Shown here: piece by piece, positions 47,064 to 55,959 of the stretch | Layout of the letters: every line of letters begins with the position of its first letter | Numbering within the stretch: position 1 is the first letter of the stretch | Source: Mesorhizobium sp. ES1-4 | GTDB taxonomy: Bacteria; Pseudomonadota; Alphaproteobacteria; Rhizobiales; Rhizobiaceae | Assembly (NCBI RefSeq): GCF_020164745.1 | Contig: NZ_JAIUGV010000016.1 | Span: 60,111-124,110 of the forward strand | Direction of reading: 5' to 3' | DNA: 64,000 nucleotides | Program-made: the position numbers and the translations under genes | Notes under the pieces: model-generated | The model's input: the letters and a program-made list of their open reading frames with translations, nothing else | Database searches by the model: none | What the model was told of the DNA's origin: nothing

Positions 47064-47366
47064 ATGAACGACAAGGCGTTCGACCGGCCCGTTCTGGTCA
47101 GGAACGGGCATTTCATGATCGAAGAGATAAGCTGCCTGGAAGACGCATTCGAGTTTCTACACAAGTGGCCTCAGGAGCGAAGAGGGCCGATTTTCGAAAC
47201 CGCCGTGCGCGCGTGTCAGCGGGCCTATGACGGGGACGCCCCTGTGCCGTTGGCGCGCGATGCTTTTGCCGGTTTCGCCCGGTCGGCCAAGATCCTCGAG
47301 GACGTCTCGGCATCGATGCCCTGGATGGCGGGGACCAAGGTTGGCCAAGGCGGCGTCGTCGCCTGA
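47064..47366 (+). CDS. DUF982 domain small protein
   Basis: 100-residue protein. The DUF982 pattern spans residues about 15-80: FMIEEISCLEDAFEFLHKWP, FETAVRACQRAYDGDA, LARDAFAGFARSAKI. DUF982 proteins are abundant in Rhizobiales and unstudied; some are found near stress genes. Start ATG 47064 with GGAG six bases upstream. It follows the preceding gene by 33 bases. Confidence 0.85.
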   Translation: MNDKAFDRPVLVRNGHFMIEEISCLEDAFEFLHKWPQERRGPIFETAVRACQRAYDGDAPVPLARDAFAGFARSAKILEDVSASMPWMAGTKVGQGGVVA

Positions 47367-47480
47367 AGGCTCTTTGCTCGAATCTTCGATCAACGCAAAC
47401 GGATCGCCGGTCGATCCGTCCATCCCAGCCCCCGGGCAACGCCGGCGGGCTGGGCGCCCGGGATCGCTCTCTGCCTCACA

Positions 47481-48746
47481 TTACCGCGCCTTACGGCTCG
47501 GCTCCGCGGGAGCCTCATCCGGTGCCGGTTCCCAGCCAAAGACACTGCGGCCGCCGAGCAGATGCGACTGGTCGAATTCTCCGGCGACGATTTCCTTGAG
47601 GCTGGGGCCGGTGACGTAGCGCTCGACCTGGCGCGACTGATCGTCAAGCCGCCTCAATGCGCCGATTTCCTCTTCACGACCAAGCCTGGCCTTTTGCACG
47701 GCGGATTTCAGCACGCCGATCGTCTCGTCATAGACCTTGAGCGGAACAGGAAACGGATGCCTGTCCTTGCCGCCATGCGCCAGTGAAAAGCGGCCTGGAT
47801 CCGAAAAACGGCACGGCGCGCCGTGCACCACTTCGGCAACGAGGGCCAATGCGCGCACCGTGCGGGCGCCCACGCCGGGAACCAGAAGAAGCTCGGAAAA
47901 ATCCGCCGGGCCGCGTTCGGCGGCAGCCGCCATGTTTCCATGCAGGCGACGCATCACGACATCGCTTTCGCGCACATCATGGTGAGCCGGCATGACCAGA
48001 TGCGGCAACAGCGGCTGCTCCGGAGCCGGTGCGGTGCCAGACTCCAGCACAGCGAGTTCCCGCAGGATGCGATCCGGCCCAAGGTCCTGGAGCAGGTCCA
48101 ACTGGCCCTGGCGCGAGGCTTCCGCGCGCCGGTCGGTCAGGTTGACGATCTCGCCCTGGTTGGCGCCCTCGATGGCGGCATGCGGCTGGTCGACGAAACT
48201 CTTCAGACCTTCGGACAGCCAATGATAGCGCCGCGCCAGCTTGCTGTCGCCGTTCATGCCTTGCTGCACCACCACCCAATCGCTGTCGTCGGTGACGATG
48301 AAGCCGTGCAAATAGAGGTCGAAACCGTCCTGAACGGCGGCGCTGTCCACCTTGGCGACAAGCCGGCTGGCGGTTGCCAGGCGCACGCCGTCGAAGCCGA
48401 TACGCTCGCCGATGGCGGCAAGTTCATGCGGCGTTTTGCGCGAATGCGCGCCACGGCCGCCGCAGACATGAATGCCGAGTTCGCCCGACAGCGGCGTGAG
48501 ACCGCGTTTCAAGGCGCCGACGACGCTGGTCGTGATGCCCGACGAATGCCAGTCCATGCCCATCACGGCGCCGAAGGACTGGAACCAAAACGGATGCGCC
48601 AGGCGCCGCAGCAATTCATTGCGGCCATAGTGATGGATGATCGCCTCGCACATGACCGCGCCGAGACGCGTCATGCGATCGCCCAGCCATTTCGGCACAC
48701 GCCCGCCGTGAAGGGGAAGATCAGCACTGCCCGATCGTTGCGCCAC
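47481..48746 (-). CDS. DUF763 family protein
   Basis: Conserved protein of unknown function, 421 residues, present in bacteria and archaea. Family features are ADLPLHGGRVPKWLGDRMTR at the start, HVCGGRGAHSRKTPHEL, DLYLHGFIVTDDSDWVVVQQ, and LLLVPGVGARTVRALAL, which resembles a helix-hairpin-helix nucleic-acid binding motif. Start GTG 48746. A DNA- or RNA-related role is plausible from the HhH-like segment, but unproven. The C-terminal tail is charged. Confidence 0.88.
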   Translation of the reverse strand: MAQRSGSADLPLHGGRVPKWLGDRMTRLGAVMCEAIIHHYGRNELLRRLAHPFWFQSFGAVMGMDWHSSGITTSVVGALKRGLTPLSGELGIHVCGGRGAHSRKTPHELAAIGERIGFDGVRLATASRLVAKVDSAAVQDGFDLYLHGFIVTDDSDWVVVQQGMNGDSKLARRYHWLSEGLKSFVDQPHAAIEGANQGEIVNLTDRRAEASRQGQLDLLQDLGPDRILRELAVLESGTAPAPEQPLLPHLVMPAHHDVRESDVVMRRLHGNMAAAAERGPADFSELLLVPGVGARTVRALALVAEVVHGAPCRFSDPGRFSLAHGGKDRHPFPVPLKVYDETIGVLKSAVQKARLGREEEIGALRRLDDQSRQVERYVTGPSLKEIVAGEFDQSHLLGGRSVFGWEPAPDEAPAEPSRKAR

Positions 48747-48875
48747 GTTTTTGCCTGTTCTGGTTCCGCGATTCTAAGATAGGTGTCCGAGGCCGCGCAA
48801 GGAAGCATTGAATGCCCGCGAGGGCGGTCGATGGGCCAGACCGGCTTGGCCGGTCACGAGCGCAACGGCGCTCTG

Positions 48876-49424
48876 CTATCTCACCACACGCTTCTCGAGC
48901 TTGCGGGCCAGAGTGCGTCGGTGCAGGCCGAGCCGGCGCGCCGTTTCGGAGATGTTGAAGCCGGTTTCGACCAGCGTCTCGTGGATGCGCTCCCATTCGA
49001 GGTTCTTGATCGAGGTGGGCCGGGAGGAAAGCGGTACCGACACATCGCCCTCGGCACGGCCGAAGGCGGCTTCGATGTCATCGGTGTTGGCGGGCTTCGC
49101 CAGGTAATGGCTCGCGCCGAGCTTAATCGCCTCGACAGCCGTGGCGATGCTGGCAAACCCGGTCAGCACGACGATCCTCGTCGAAGCGTCGCGGGCGCCG
49201 AGCAGCTTGACGCACTCCAGCCCGGAGCCGCCGGCGCCGAGCTTGAGATCGACGACGGCGTAAGCCGGAACAGTCGTCTCGAGGGCGCTGAGCAATGCTT
49301 CCCTGTCGTGGCAGACGACGACGTCGTAGTCGCGCTTTTCGAAGGAGCGCTTCAGCGTTTTCGCGAAAGTCGCGTCGTCCTCGACGATAAACAGGGATCG
49401 ATCAGGCCTCACGATCATCTCCAT
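48876..49424 (-). CDS. regA: RegA/ActR redox response regulator
   Basis: Cytoplasmic response regulator of 182 residues. The receiver domain has the acidic pocket in IVEDD, the phosphoacceptor Asp59 in AVVDLKLG, and Lys110 in HYLAKP; the C-terminal Fis-type helix-turn-helix (about 141-182) reads NISETARRLGLHRRTLARKL, the highly conserved RegA/ActR/PrrA end. Start ATG 49424 overlaps the sensor gene by 23 bases. It controls respiration, CO2 and nitrogen fixation genes and pH response in relatives, and probably the linked cyo operon. Confidence 0.95.
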   Translation of the reverse strand: MEMIVRPDRSLFIVEDDATFAKTLKRSFEKRDYDVVVCHDREALLSALETTVPAYAVVDLKLGAGGSGLECVKLLGARDASTRIVVLTGFASIATAVEAIKLGASHYLAKPANTDDIEAAFGRAEGDVSVPLSSRPTSIKNLEWERIHETLVETGFNISETARRLGLHRRTLARKLEKRVVR

Positions 49425-50754
49425 CGGTCAGTGCCGCCAGCGGCAACGAAAGGGTGACACAGGCGCCCTGCTCCAGGTTGAGCGCCGAAAAATCGCCTCC
49501 CAGTTTCCGGACCACGTTCATGACGAGGAACAGGCCAAGGCCGCCGCCTGGCCGCCCCTTGCTCGACATATAGGGTTGGCCAAGTGCCGCCAGAATAGCC
49601 TCGTCGAAACCCGGACCGCGATCACGCACGGAGATCATCAGCTTGTCGCCGTGCCGCTCGGCAGTGACGCCGACCCAGTCCTGCGATGCTTCCTGGGCGT
49701 TGTCGAAGACGTTGAAGATGACCTGCTTCAGCGCCGTGTCGGACACGATCGGCTCGTCCGGGTCGAAATCGTTCTTGTATTCCAGCTTGAACGGCTGGCG
49801 ACTGATGCGCCACTCCTCGACCAGACCGTCGAGGAAACCGCGAATGGTCGTGCGTATCGTTCCCTCGCCTCTCGCCTGGCCGGAAGACATCAAGATGCCG
49901 GACACGATGCGTTTGCAGCGCTCGATCTGCGCCCGCATTTCGGCCACGTCGGCCGCCAGTTCGCGGTTGCGCGCAAGGGTGCGCATCTGGCGCCAGTCGG
50001 ACAGGATGACCGATATCGTGGCGAGCGGCGTGCCGAGTTCGTGCGCGGCGCCAGAGGCCAGCAGGCCCATGCGTACGATGTGGTCCTCCTCGGCCGATCG
50101 CTGGCGCAGGTCGGCGAGATAGGCGTCGCGCTCGCGCAGATTACGGTTGATGCGCGTCATGAAGATGACGATCAGTCCGGCCGCCAGCACGAAGCAGATG
50201 AACATGCCCCTGATGTGCAGGGACAGGAGATCGCTGCCGCCATGATGCGGGATCACGATCGGCTGGAAGAAGAAGATGAGGAACACGAAGCAGGCAGACG
50301 CAGCCGCCACAAGGGTCCAGGTGAACGCCGGCGTCAGCAGCGCCGCGCCAAGGGTGATCTGCAAGAGATAGAGCGATACGAACGGATTGGACGCGCCGCC
50401 GCTCAGGTAAAGCTGCGTCGTCAGTGCCGCCATGTCGAAGATGAGCGCGACGAAGAGTTGGGTGTTGCTGATAGGACTGGTACCGCGCAGGACCAGCAGG
50501 CTGAAGATGTTGAGGCCCACCAGGAAAAGCACCACGCCGGCCATCTGCGCCAGCGGCAGCGGAATACCGAACCAGTATTCCGTCGCCAGAATGGTGAGCA
50601 CCTGGCCCGCCACCGCCAGCCAACGCAGTTGGATCAGCAGGAACAGGTTCTTCCTGTTCGTCGCATCGGCATGCGACACCGCCCCGTTCTTGCCGGCAAG
50701 GGATGCCGCCATCGGGGATTTGTCATGACGAAGCGCTTGCGTGGGAACGCTCAT
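49402..50754 (-). CDS. regB: RegB/ActS membrane redox sensor histidine kinase
   Basis: Sensor kinase of 450 residues. Six hydrophobic spans (about 38-200) contain the quinone-linked heptapeptide region GGASNPF (119-125). The H-box is GAAHELGTPLAT (His238), the redox cysteine Cys280 lies in QIERCKRIVSG, and the ATPase domain has NVFDNAQEAS, RDRGPGFDE and GGGLGLFLV. It overlaps surf1 by four bases (ATGA) and regA by 23. All RegB hallmarks are present, so redox/quinone sensing is likely. Confidence 0.95.
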   Translation of the reverse strand: MSVPTQALRHDKSPMAASLAGKNGAVSHADATNRKNLFLLIQLRWLAVAGQVLTILATEYWFGIPLPLAQMAGVVLFLVGLNIFSLLVLRGTSPISNTQLFVALIFDMAALTTQLYLSGGASNPFVSLYLLQITLGAALLTPAFTWTLVAAASACFVFLIFFFQPIVIPHHGGSDLLSLHIRGMFICFVLAAGLIVIFMTRINRNLRERDAYLADLRQRSAEEDHIVRMGLLASGAAHELGTPLATISVILSDWRQMRTLARNRELAADVAEMRAQIERCKRIVSGILMSSGQARGEGTIRTTIRGFLDGLVEEWRISRQPFKLEYKNDFDPDEPIVSDTALKQVIFNVFDNAQEASQDWVGVTAERHGDKLMISVRDRGPGFDEAILAALGQPYMSSKGRPGGGLGLFLVMNVVRKLGGDFSALNLEQGACVTLSLPLAALTDGDDREA

Positions 50755-51566
50755 CTCGCAGGTCCTTGCCGTTGGCGGCGGCCGATGATCGGCCTGGCCA
50801 GGGCAATGGCGAGCATGGCAGCGAGCGCGAACCAGGTCAAAGCATAGACCAGGTGACTGTTTCGGAAAGTCACGACCGTCAGGCCGCCGCGCGGCCAGCT
50901 ATCGACGCGGGACGCTCCCGCATCGACGAAATAGGGAGCGGCGTCCGTCAGGCCGCGTGCGGTTCCGATGGCGGCGACGTCCCGCGAATACCAGCGATTG
51001 CCCTTGGCGTCGTTCGTGCGCAGGAAGCCGCCGTCGGGCTCGCTCATGCGCAACAGCCCCTCTACGGCGGCCGGCTCGGTTGGACCGCGGCCCTCCTGTT
51101 CGTACTCCGCCTTGCGCTCCAGGGGAATGAAACCGCGGTTGACCAGCACAACGAAGCCACGGTCGGTGCGCATCGGCGTCAGCACCCAATAGCCGCCGCC
51201 AAGCTCCGTCACCGCCTGCACCAGCGTGTTGGCGCCGCCCAGAAAGCGCCCCGCCAATCGCACATGGCGGTATTCGTAACCGGCCGCGGTGATGCCGTTC
51301 CAGCCTTCCGGGCCAGGCGCATCGACAGCCGGCGCATGAACGCGCTGGTCGACACGTGCGATCAGGTCGAGCTTCCAGGCCCGCCTTTCCAGCTGCCATA
51401 TGCCAAGCCCGACAAACACCAGCACGCCGACAAGCCCGAGCAGCACAAGGACAAAGCGCCACGCGGACGACCGGCCGGCGTCCCTCTGCGGGGCGGGACG
51501 CGGACCGATGCCGGCCCGCCCGGTCGCTTCGATGATGGTCCTCCCCGAGCCCGGGACCGGGCTCAT
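50751..51566 (-). CDS. SURF1-family oxidase assembly protein
   Basis: Membrane protein of 271 residues that assists assembly of haem-copper oxidases. One span lies near the N-terminus (about 35-57), a large periplasmic domain follows, including GLGIWQLERRAWK at its start and YWVLTPM / VLVNRGFIP, and a second span is at the C-terminus (about 235-258). Start ATG 51566 overlaps cyoD by four bases and the stop overlaps regB by four. Position in the cyo operon supports a CyoABCD assembly role. Confidence 0.9.
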   Translation of the reverse strand: MSPVPGSGRTIIEATGRAGIGPRPAPQRDAGRSSAWRFVLVLLGLVGVLVFVGLGIWQLERRAWKLDLIARVDQRVHAPAVDAPGPEGWNGITAAGYEYRHVRLAGRFLGGANTLVQAVTELGGGYWVLTPMRTDRGFVVLVNRGFIPLERKAEYEQEGRGPTEPAAVEGLLRMSEPDGGFLRTNDAKGNRWYSRDVAAIGTARGLTDAAPYFVDAGASRVDSWPRGGLTVVTFRNSHLVYALTWFALAAMLAIALARPIIGRRQRQGPAR

Positions 51567-51934
51567 GGCATTTCGCGCATGTCGTGCAGCCCAGGCATCA
51601 TGTTGGCATTGAGATGGTACATCACCCAGAGCGACCCGGTCAGCACGATGACGACCAGGATCAGCGTGAAGATCAGAGCCAGCATCGACCATCCGCCTTC
51701 CGAGGTGGTGTTCATATGCAGGAAGAAGACCATGTGGACCACGATCTGCACGACCGCGAAGGCCATGATGACGATGGCCGTGGCCTGCTTGTCGTCGATG
51801 GCGCCGGTCATGACCAGCCAGAATGGAATGGCGGTCAGGATCACCGACAGGACGAAGCCGGTCAGATAGCCCCGGAACGATCCGTGTGCTGCTCCGCCGA
51901 GGCCGTGACCCTCGGCATGATCATGAGCGCTCAT
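51563..51934 (-). CDS. cyoD: Cytochrome bo3 ubiquinol oxidase subunit IV
   Basis: Small membrane subunit of 123 residues with three helices (starting FVLSVILTAIPFWLV, VIMAFAVVQIVVHMVFFLHM, LALIFTLILVVIVLTGSLW). The HxxFFLHM pattern is typical of CyoD, which assists copper insertion and complex stability. The N-terminus is His/Gly-rich. Start ATG 51934, overlapping cyoC by four bases. Confidence 0.95.
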   Translation of the reverse strand: MSAHDHAEGHGLGGAAHGSFRGYLTGFVLSVILTAIPFWLVMTGAIDDKQATAIVIMAFAVVQIVVHMVFFLHMNTTSEGGWSMLALIFTLILVVIVLTGSLWVMYHLNANMMPGLHDMREMP

Positions 51935-52557
51935 CGCAACATTCCCATCAGATAGACGAAGGTGAAGACGCCGATCCAGACGACGTCGAGGAAGTGCCAG
52001 AACATGCTGAGGCACATCAGCCGGCGGCGGTTCGCTTCGATGAGGCCAAATCGCGCGACCTGCACCATCAGCGTCACCAGCCAGACGGTGCCGAAGGTGA
52101 CATGCAGGCCGTGCGTGCCGACCAGCGTGAAAAAGGACGACAGGAAGGCGCTGCGCTGCGGCGTGGCGCCTTCATGGATCATGTGGGCGAATTCGTAGAG
52201 CTCGATGGACAGGAACGCCAGGCCGAACAGGCCGGTCACGGCAAGCCAGGCTTGCGTCGCGGCCACGCGGCCCTTGTCCATGGTCAGCATGGCAAAGCCG
52301 TAGGTGATCGAGGAAAAAAGCAGCATGGCGGTGTTGACCGCCACCAGGTCGAGGTCGAACAGGTCCTTCGGCGCCGGCCCGGCCGCGTAGTTGCCGCCGA
52401 GCACGCCATAGGCGGCAAACAGCATGGCGAAGATCAGGCAGTCGCTCATCAGGTAGAGCCAGAAGCCGAGCATGGTGGACCCGCCCTCGGCGTGCGCATG
52501 CTCTTCTTCGAGGTGAAAGACCGGTCCGGTGCCGGCGGTGGTTGCTGTCATTGCCAT
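51931..52557 (-). CDS. cyoC: Cytochrome bo3 ubiquinol oxidase subunit III
   Basis: Membrane subunit of 208 residues with five helices and the cytochrome c/quinol oxidase III pattern (LGFWLYLMSDCLIFAMLFAAY, FLSIELYEFAHMI, GTHGLHVTFGTVWL, FWHFLDVVWIGVF). Start ATG 52557 with AGGG upstream; TTG 52563 is in frame. It lies nine bases after the cyoB stop in the same operon. Confidence 0.95.
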   Translation of the reverse strand: MAMTATTAGTGPVFHLEEEHAHAEGGSTMLGFWLYLMSDCLIFAMLFAAYGVLGGNYAAGPAPKDLFDLDLVAVNTAMLLFSSITYGFAMLTMDKGRVAATQAWLAVTGLFGLAFLSIELYEFAHMIHEGATPQRSAFLSSFFTLVGTHGLHVTFGTVWLVTLMVQVARFGLIEANRRRLMCLSMFWHFLDVVWIGVFTFVYLMGMLR

Positions 52558-52566
52558 GCTCAAACC

Positions 52567-54564
52567 CTAACCCTGAGCGGCGAGGAGCGTCGTCCTCGCC
52601 TGCTCCGTCCGCGTGACCTCGGCCGCCGGTATGTGGAAGTCGCGATGATAGTTGAAGGTATGACCGATCGCCGTGGCTATGAGGCAGACGAAGCTCAGCG
52701 CCGCCAGCCACCAGATGTACCAGATCAGGCCGAAACCGAGCGCGACGCTGAACGCCGCCAGGATGATGCCGGTGCCGGTGTTGCTTGGCATGTGGATCGG
52801 CCTGAAGCCGGCGAGCGGCCTGACGTAGCCGGCCTGCTTCATGTCCCACCAGGCGTCGTTGTCGCGAATGACAGGCGTGAAGGCGAAATTGTAGGCAGGC
52901 GGCGGCGAAGAAGTCGACCATTCGAGTGTGCGGCCGTCCCAGGGATCACCGGTCGGATCGGCCAGGGCCTCGCGCCTTCGGATGGAGACGAATATCTGGA
53001 CCAGGAAGGCGGCAATGCCGCAGGCAATCAGCACCGCGCCGAACGCGGCGATGACAAACCAGATCTGCAGCGAGGGATCGTCGAACACACGCATGCGGCG
53101 CGTCACGCCCATCAGGCCGAGGATGTAAAGCGGCATGAAGGCGAACCAGAAGCCGACCACCCAGCACCAGAACGAGACCTTGCCCCAGAACGGGTCGAGC
53201 TTGAACCCGAAGGCCTTGGGCCACCAGTAGGCAATGCCGGCGAACAGTCCGAACAGCACGCCGCCGATGATGACGTTGTGGAAGTGCGCGATCAGGAACA
53301 GGCTGTTGTGCAGCACGAAATCCGCCGGCGGCACGGCAAGCAGCACGCCGGTCATACCGCCGACGGTGAAGGTGAGCATGAAGGCCACCGTCCACATCAT
53401 CGGCAGCTCGAAGCGGATGCGGCCCCGGTACATTGTGAACAGCCAGTTGAATATCTTGGCTCCCGTCGGGATCGAGATGATCATCGTGGTGATGCCGAAG
53501 AAGGAATTGACGCTGGCGCCGGAACCCATGGTGAAGAAGTGGTGCAGCCAGACGAGATACGACAGGATGGTGATGACTATCGTGGCGTAGACCATCGAGG
53601 TGTAGCCGAACAGACGCTTGCCGGAGAAGGTCGACGTGACCTCGGAAAAGACGCCGAACAGCGGCAGGATGAGGATGTAGACTTCAGGGTGACCCCATAT
53701 CCAGATGAGGTTCACATACATCATCGGGTTGCCGCCGAAGTCGTTGGTGAAGAAGTTCGTTCCGACATAGCGGTCGAGCGCCAGCATCGAGAGCACCGCA
53801 GTCAGCACCGGAAAGGAAGCGACGATCAGCACGTTGGTGCAGAGCGACGTCCAGGTGAAGATGGGCATGCGCATCATCGTCATGCCGGGCGCCCGCATCT
53901 TGACGATCGTGCAGATCAGGTTGATGCCGGACAGCGTCGTGCCGACACCCGCCACCTGCAGCGCCCAGATATAGTAATCGACGCCGACGTCGGGACTGTA
54001 GCCGATGCCGGAGAGCGGCGGATAGGCGAGCCAGCCGGTGCGGGCGAATTCGCCCACGAACAACGATGCCATGACCAGGATGGCGCCGCCGACCGTCATC
54101 CAGAAACTGAAATTGTTGAGGAAAGGGAAGGAGACGTCCCGCGCGCCGATCTGCAGCGGCACGACGAAGTTCATCAGCCCGGTGACGAAGGGCATCGCCA
54201 CGAAGAAGATCATGATGACGCCGTGGGCGGTGAAGATCTGGTCGTAGTGGTGTGAGTTCAGGTAGCCCTCGGAGCCGTTGAAGGCGATGGCCTGCTGGAG
54301 GCGCATCATGATGGCGTCCGAGAAGCCGCGCAGCAGCATGACGAGGCCCAGCACCATGTACATGATGCCGATCTTCTTGTGGTCGACGCTGGTGAACCAC
54401 TCGCGCCACAGATAGGTCCAGAGCTTGAAATAGGTGATGACGCCGAGAAGCGCGATGCCACCGAGCGCCACCGCGACGAAGGTGGCCACGACGATCGGCT
54501 CATGCAGGGGCAGCGATTCCCAGGTGAGACGGCCGAAAATGAACTTGGTCAGCGTATCGGGCAT
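52567..54564 (-). CDS. cyoB: Cytochrome bo3 ubiquinol oxidase subunit I
   Basis: Catalytic haem-copper subunit of 665 residues. Copper and haem ligands are visible in WGHPEVYIL (cross-linked His-Tyr), HHFFTMG and HFHNVIIGG; AHGVIMIFFVAMPF precedes the low-spin haem histidine. Around 15 spans are expected. It reduces oxygen to water using ubiquinol and pumps protons. Start ATG 54564, 10 bases after cyoA's stop. Terminal His/Asp residues of the D and K proton channels appear intact. Confidence 0.98.
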   Translation of the reverse strand: MPDTLTKFIFGRLTWESLPLHEPIVVATFVAVALGGIALLGVITYFKLWTYLWREWFTSVDHKKIGIMYMVLGLVMLLRGFSDAIMMRLQQAIAFNGSEGYLNSHHYDQIFTAHGVIMIFFVAMPFVTGLMNFVVPLQIGARDVSFPFLNNFSFWMTVGGAILVMASLFVGEFARTGWLAYPPLSGIGYSPDVGVDYYIWALQVAGVGTTLSGINLICTIVKMRAPGMTMMRMPIFTWTSLCTNVLIVASFPVLTAVLSMLALDRYVGTNFFTNDFGGNPMMYVNLIWIWGHPEVYILILPLFGVFSEVTSTFSGKRLFGYTSMVYATIVITILSYLVWLHHFFTMGSGASVNSFFGITTMIISIPTGAKIFNWLFTMYRGRIRFELPMMWTVAFMLTFTVGGMTGVLLAVPPADFVLHNSLFLIAHFHNVIIGGVLFGLFAGIAYWWPKAFGFKLDPFWGKVSFWCWVVGFWFAFMPLYILGLMGVTRRMRVFDDPSLQIWFVIAAFGAVLIACGIAAFLVQIFVSIRRREALADPTGDPWDGRTLEWSTSSPPPAYNFAFTPVIRDNDAWWDMKQAGYVRPLAGFRPIHMPSNTGTGIILAAFSVALGFGLIWYIWWLAALSFVCLIATAIGHTFNYHRDFHIPAAEVTRTEQARTTLLAAQG

Positions 54565-54574
54565 CGGCTATCTC

Positions 54575-55756
54575 TCACAATTCGCGCCGCAGCAGGCCGA
54601 GCGATGGCGCATCCGCCTCGGCGCGGCGGCTCTCGGCCCCGGGCCTGAGCAGCCCCGCCCCACGAAGCGGGGAAAGATTCTTCATCGGCCAATCCGCCGG
54701 CGTGGCATCGCTGGCCGCGCGTGCCGCGGCAGCAGCCTCCTCAGCCGTGCAGATGCTGGCGACATAGGAGGGATCGTTTCCGAACACCGCGCCGCGCCGG
54801 GCGAGTTTGTCGTATTGCAGCGGCAGCGTGTTGCGGATACCCGCAAGGCCGAGGCCGCCCTTGGCGTCGATCGACATCATCTCGTTCATGCACATCTTGC
54901 CGCGCTCGACGCACAGATTGAGGATGGCGCCGTAGAGATCGGGATCGACGGAGGCGTAGTGGCGGACCGGTTCGTTTTCGCTCGGCTTTTCGAGTTCGAG
55001 ATAACTGTCGCGGCTGAGCGCCGCCGACGCGGTCCTTGCCTGCGCCACCCATTGGTCGAATGCCTGGTCGGACAGACCGTGGAACGCAAAGCGCATCCCG
55101 GAAAAACCGGCACCGCTGTAGTTGGCCGAGAAGCCGCTATAGGTGCCCGGCCGGTTGATGACGGCGTGCAGCTTCGTCTCCATGGCCGGCATGGCATAGA
55201 TCTGGCCGGCAAGGGCAGGGATATAGAAGGAGTTCATCACCGCGGACGAGGTGATGCGGAAGTCGATCGGCTGGTTGACCGGCGCCGCCAGTTCATTGAC
55301 GGAGGCGATGCCGTAGTCCGGATAGATGAAGAGCCATTTCCAGTCGAGCGCCACGACCTCGACCCTCAGCGGCTTGTGCAACTGGGTGACGGGCTGGCCC
55401 GGCTCGATCCGACCGATCCGGCGATATGGGTCGAGCAGGTGCGTGCCGAGCCAGGTCAGCGCGCCAAGGCAAATGATGATGAGCAAAGGGGCCGCCCAGA
55501 TCACCAGTTCCAGTTTCGTCGAATGATCCCAGTCCGGGGCATAGGTCGCCGAGGCATTGGACTGCCGGTACCGCCAGGCGAAAAAGACAGTCAGCGCCAT
55601 GACCGGCACGATGATGATCAGCATCAGCACGGTAGAGACAACCAGCAGGTCGCGCTGCTGAGCCGCGACATCGCCCGCCGGCGCGAGCACGACCATATCG
55701 CAGCCGGTCAACAGCCCGGCCAGGGGAAGCAGAAGCAAGGCTCCAAATCGTTTCAT
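54575..55756 (-). CDS. cyoA: Cytochrome bo3 ubiquinol oxidase subunit II
   Basis: Membrane lipoprotein of 393 residues. The signal peptide ends in a lipobox (LAGLLTGC, Cys20); two spans follow, and the periplasmic cupredoxin-like domain contains NSFYIPALAGQIYAMPAM and SGFSANYSGAGFSGM but lacks the copper-A ligands, which marks a quinol oxidase. Start ATG 55756; the long frame to 55987 runs through the control region. First gene of the operon cyoABCD-surf1-regB-regA. Confidence 0.97.
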   Translation of the reverse strand: MKRFGALLLLPLAGLLTGCDMVVLAPAGDVAAQQRDLLVVSTVLMLIIIVPVMALTVFFAWRYRQSNASATYAPDWDHSTKLELVIWAAPLLIIICLGALTWLGTHLLDPYRRIGRIEPGQPVTQLHKPLRVEVVALDWKWLFIYPDYGIASVNELAAPVNQPIDFRITSSAVMNSFYIPALAGQIYAMPAMETKLHAVINRPGTYSGFSANYSGAGFSGMRFAFHGLSDQAFDQWVAQARTASAALSRDSYLELEKPSENEPVRHYASVDPDLYGAILNLCVERGKMCMNEMMSIDAKGGLGLAGIRNTLPLQYDKLARRGAVFGNDPSYVASICTAEEAAAAARAASDATPADWPMKNLSPLRGAGLLRPGAESRRAEADAPSLGLLRREL

Positions 55757-55845
55757 CAGACGCTGCCCTCGATGAACCACGGCAACGCGTTGGGATGTTG
55801 CAGTGCGGTATCGATCAAGGGCTACTGCCGGCGGCGGCGCGGCGA

Positions 55846-55866
55846 CATTGGACAATTTGTCCAATG
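55846..55866. promoter_or_regulatory. Perfect 21-bp palindrome between cyoA and the MFS gene
   Basis: CATTGGACA and TGTCCAATG arms around ATT, centrally placed in the 203-base divergent region. A second, shorter palindrome TGTGC-AGT-GCACA is at 55892-55904. Neither matches FixK/FNR (TTGAT-N4-ATCAA) or a common rhizobial operator known to me. A dimeric regulator probably binds it and controls one or both directions. Confidence 0.65.
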
Positions 55867-55959
55867 CCCAGCCGGGGTAGGTCTGGCACAGTGTGCAGTG
55901 CACAACGAGACCCTGTAATCGGGTCCAAATATTCATTCCACGCGGCGGCAACGGACAAG

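Noticed and set aside
51823..54255. Very long plus-strand frame (810 codons) opposite cyoB and cyoC
   Set aside because: It is the antisense shadow of highly conserved oxidase genes in GC-rich DNA; its composition (His, Asp, Arg, Gln rich) is typical of such shadows.
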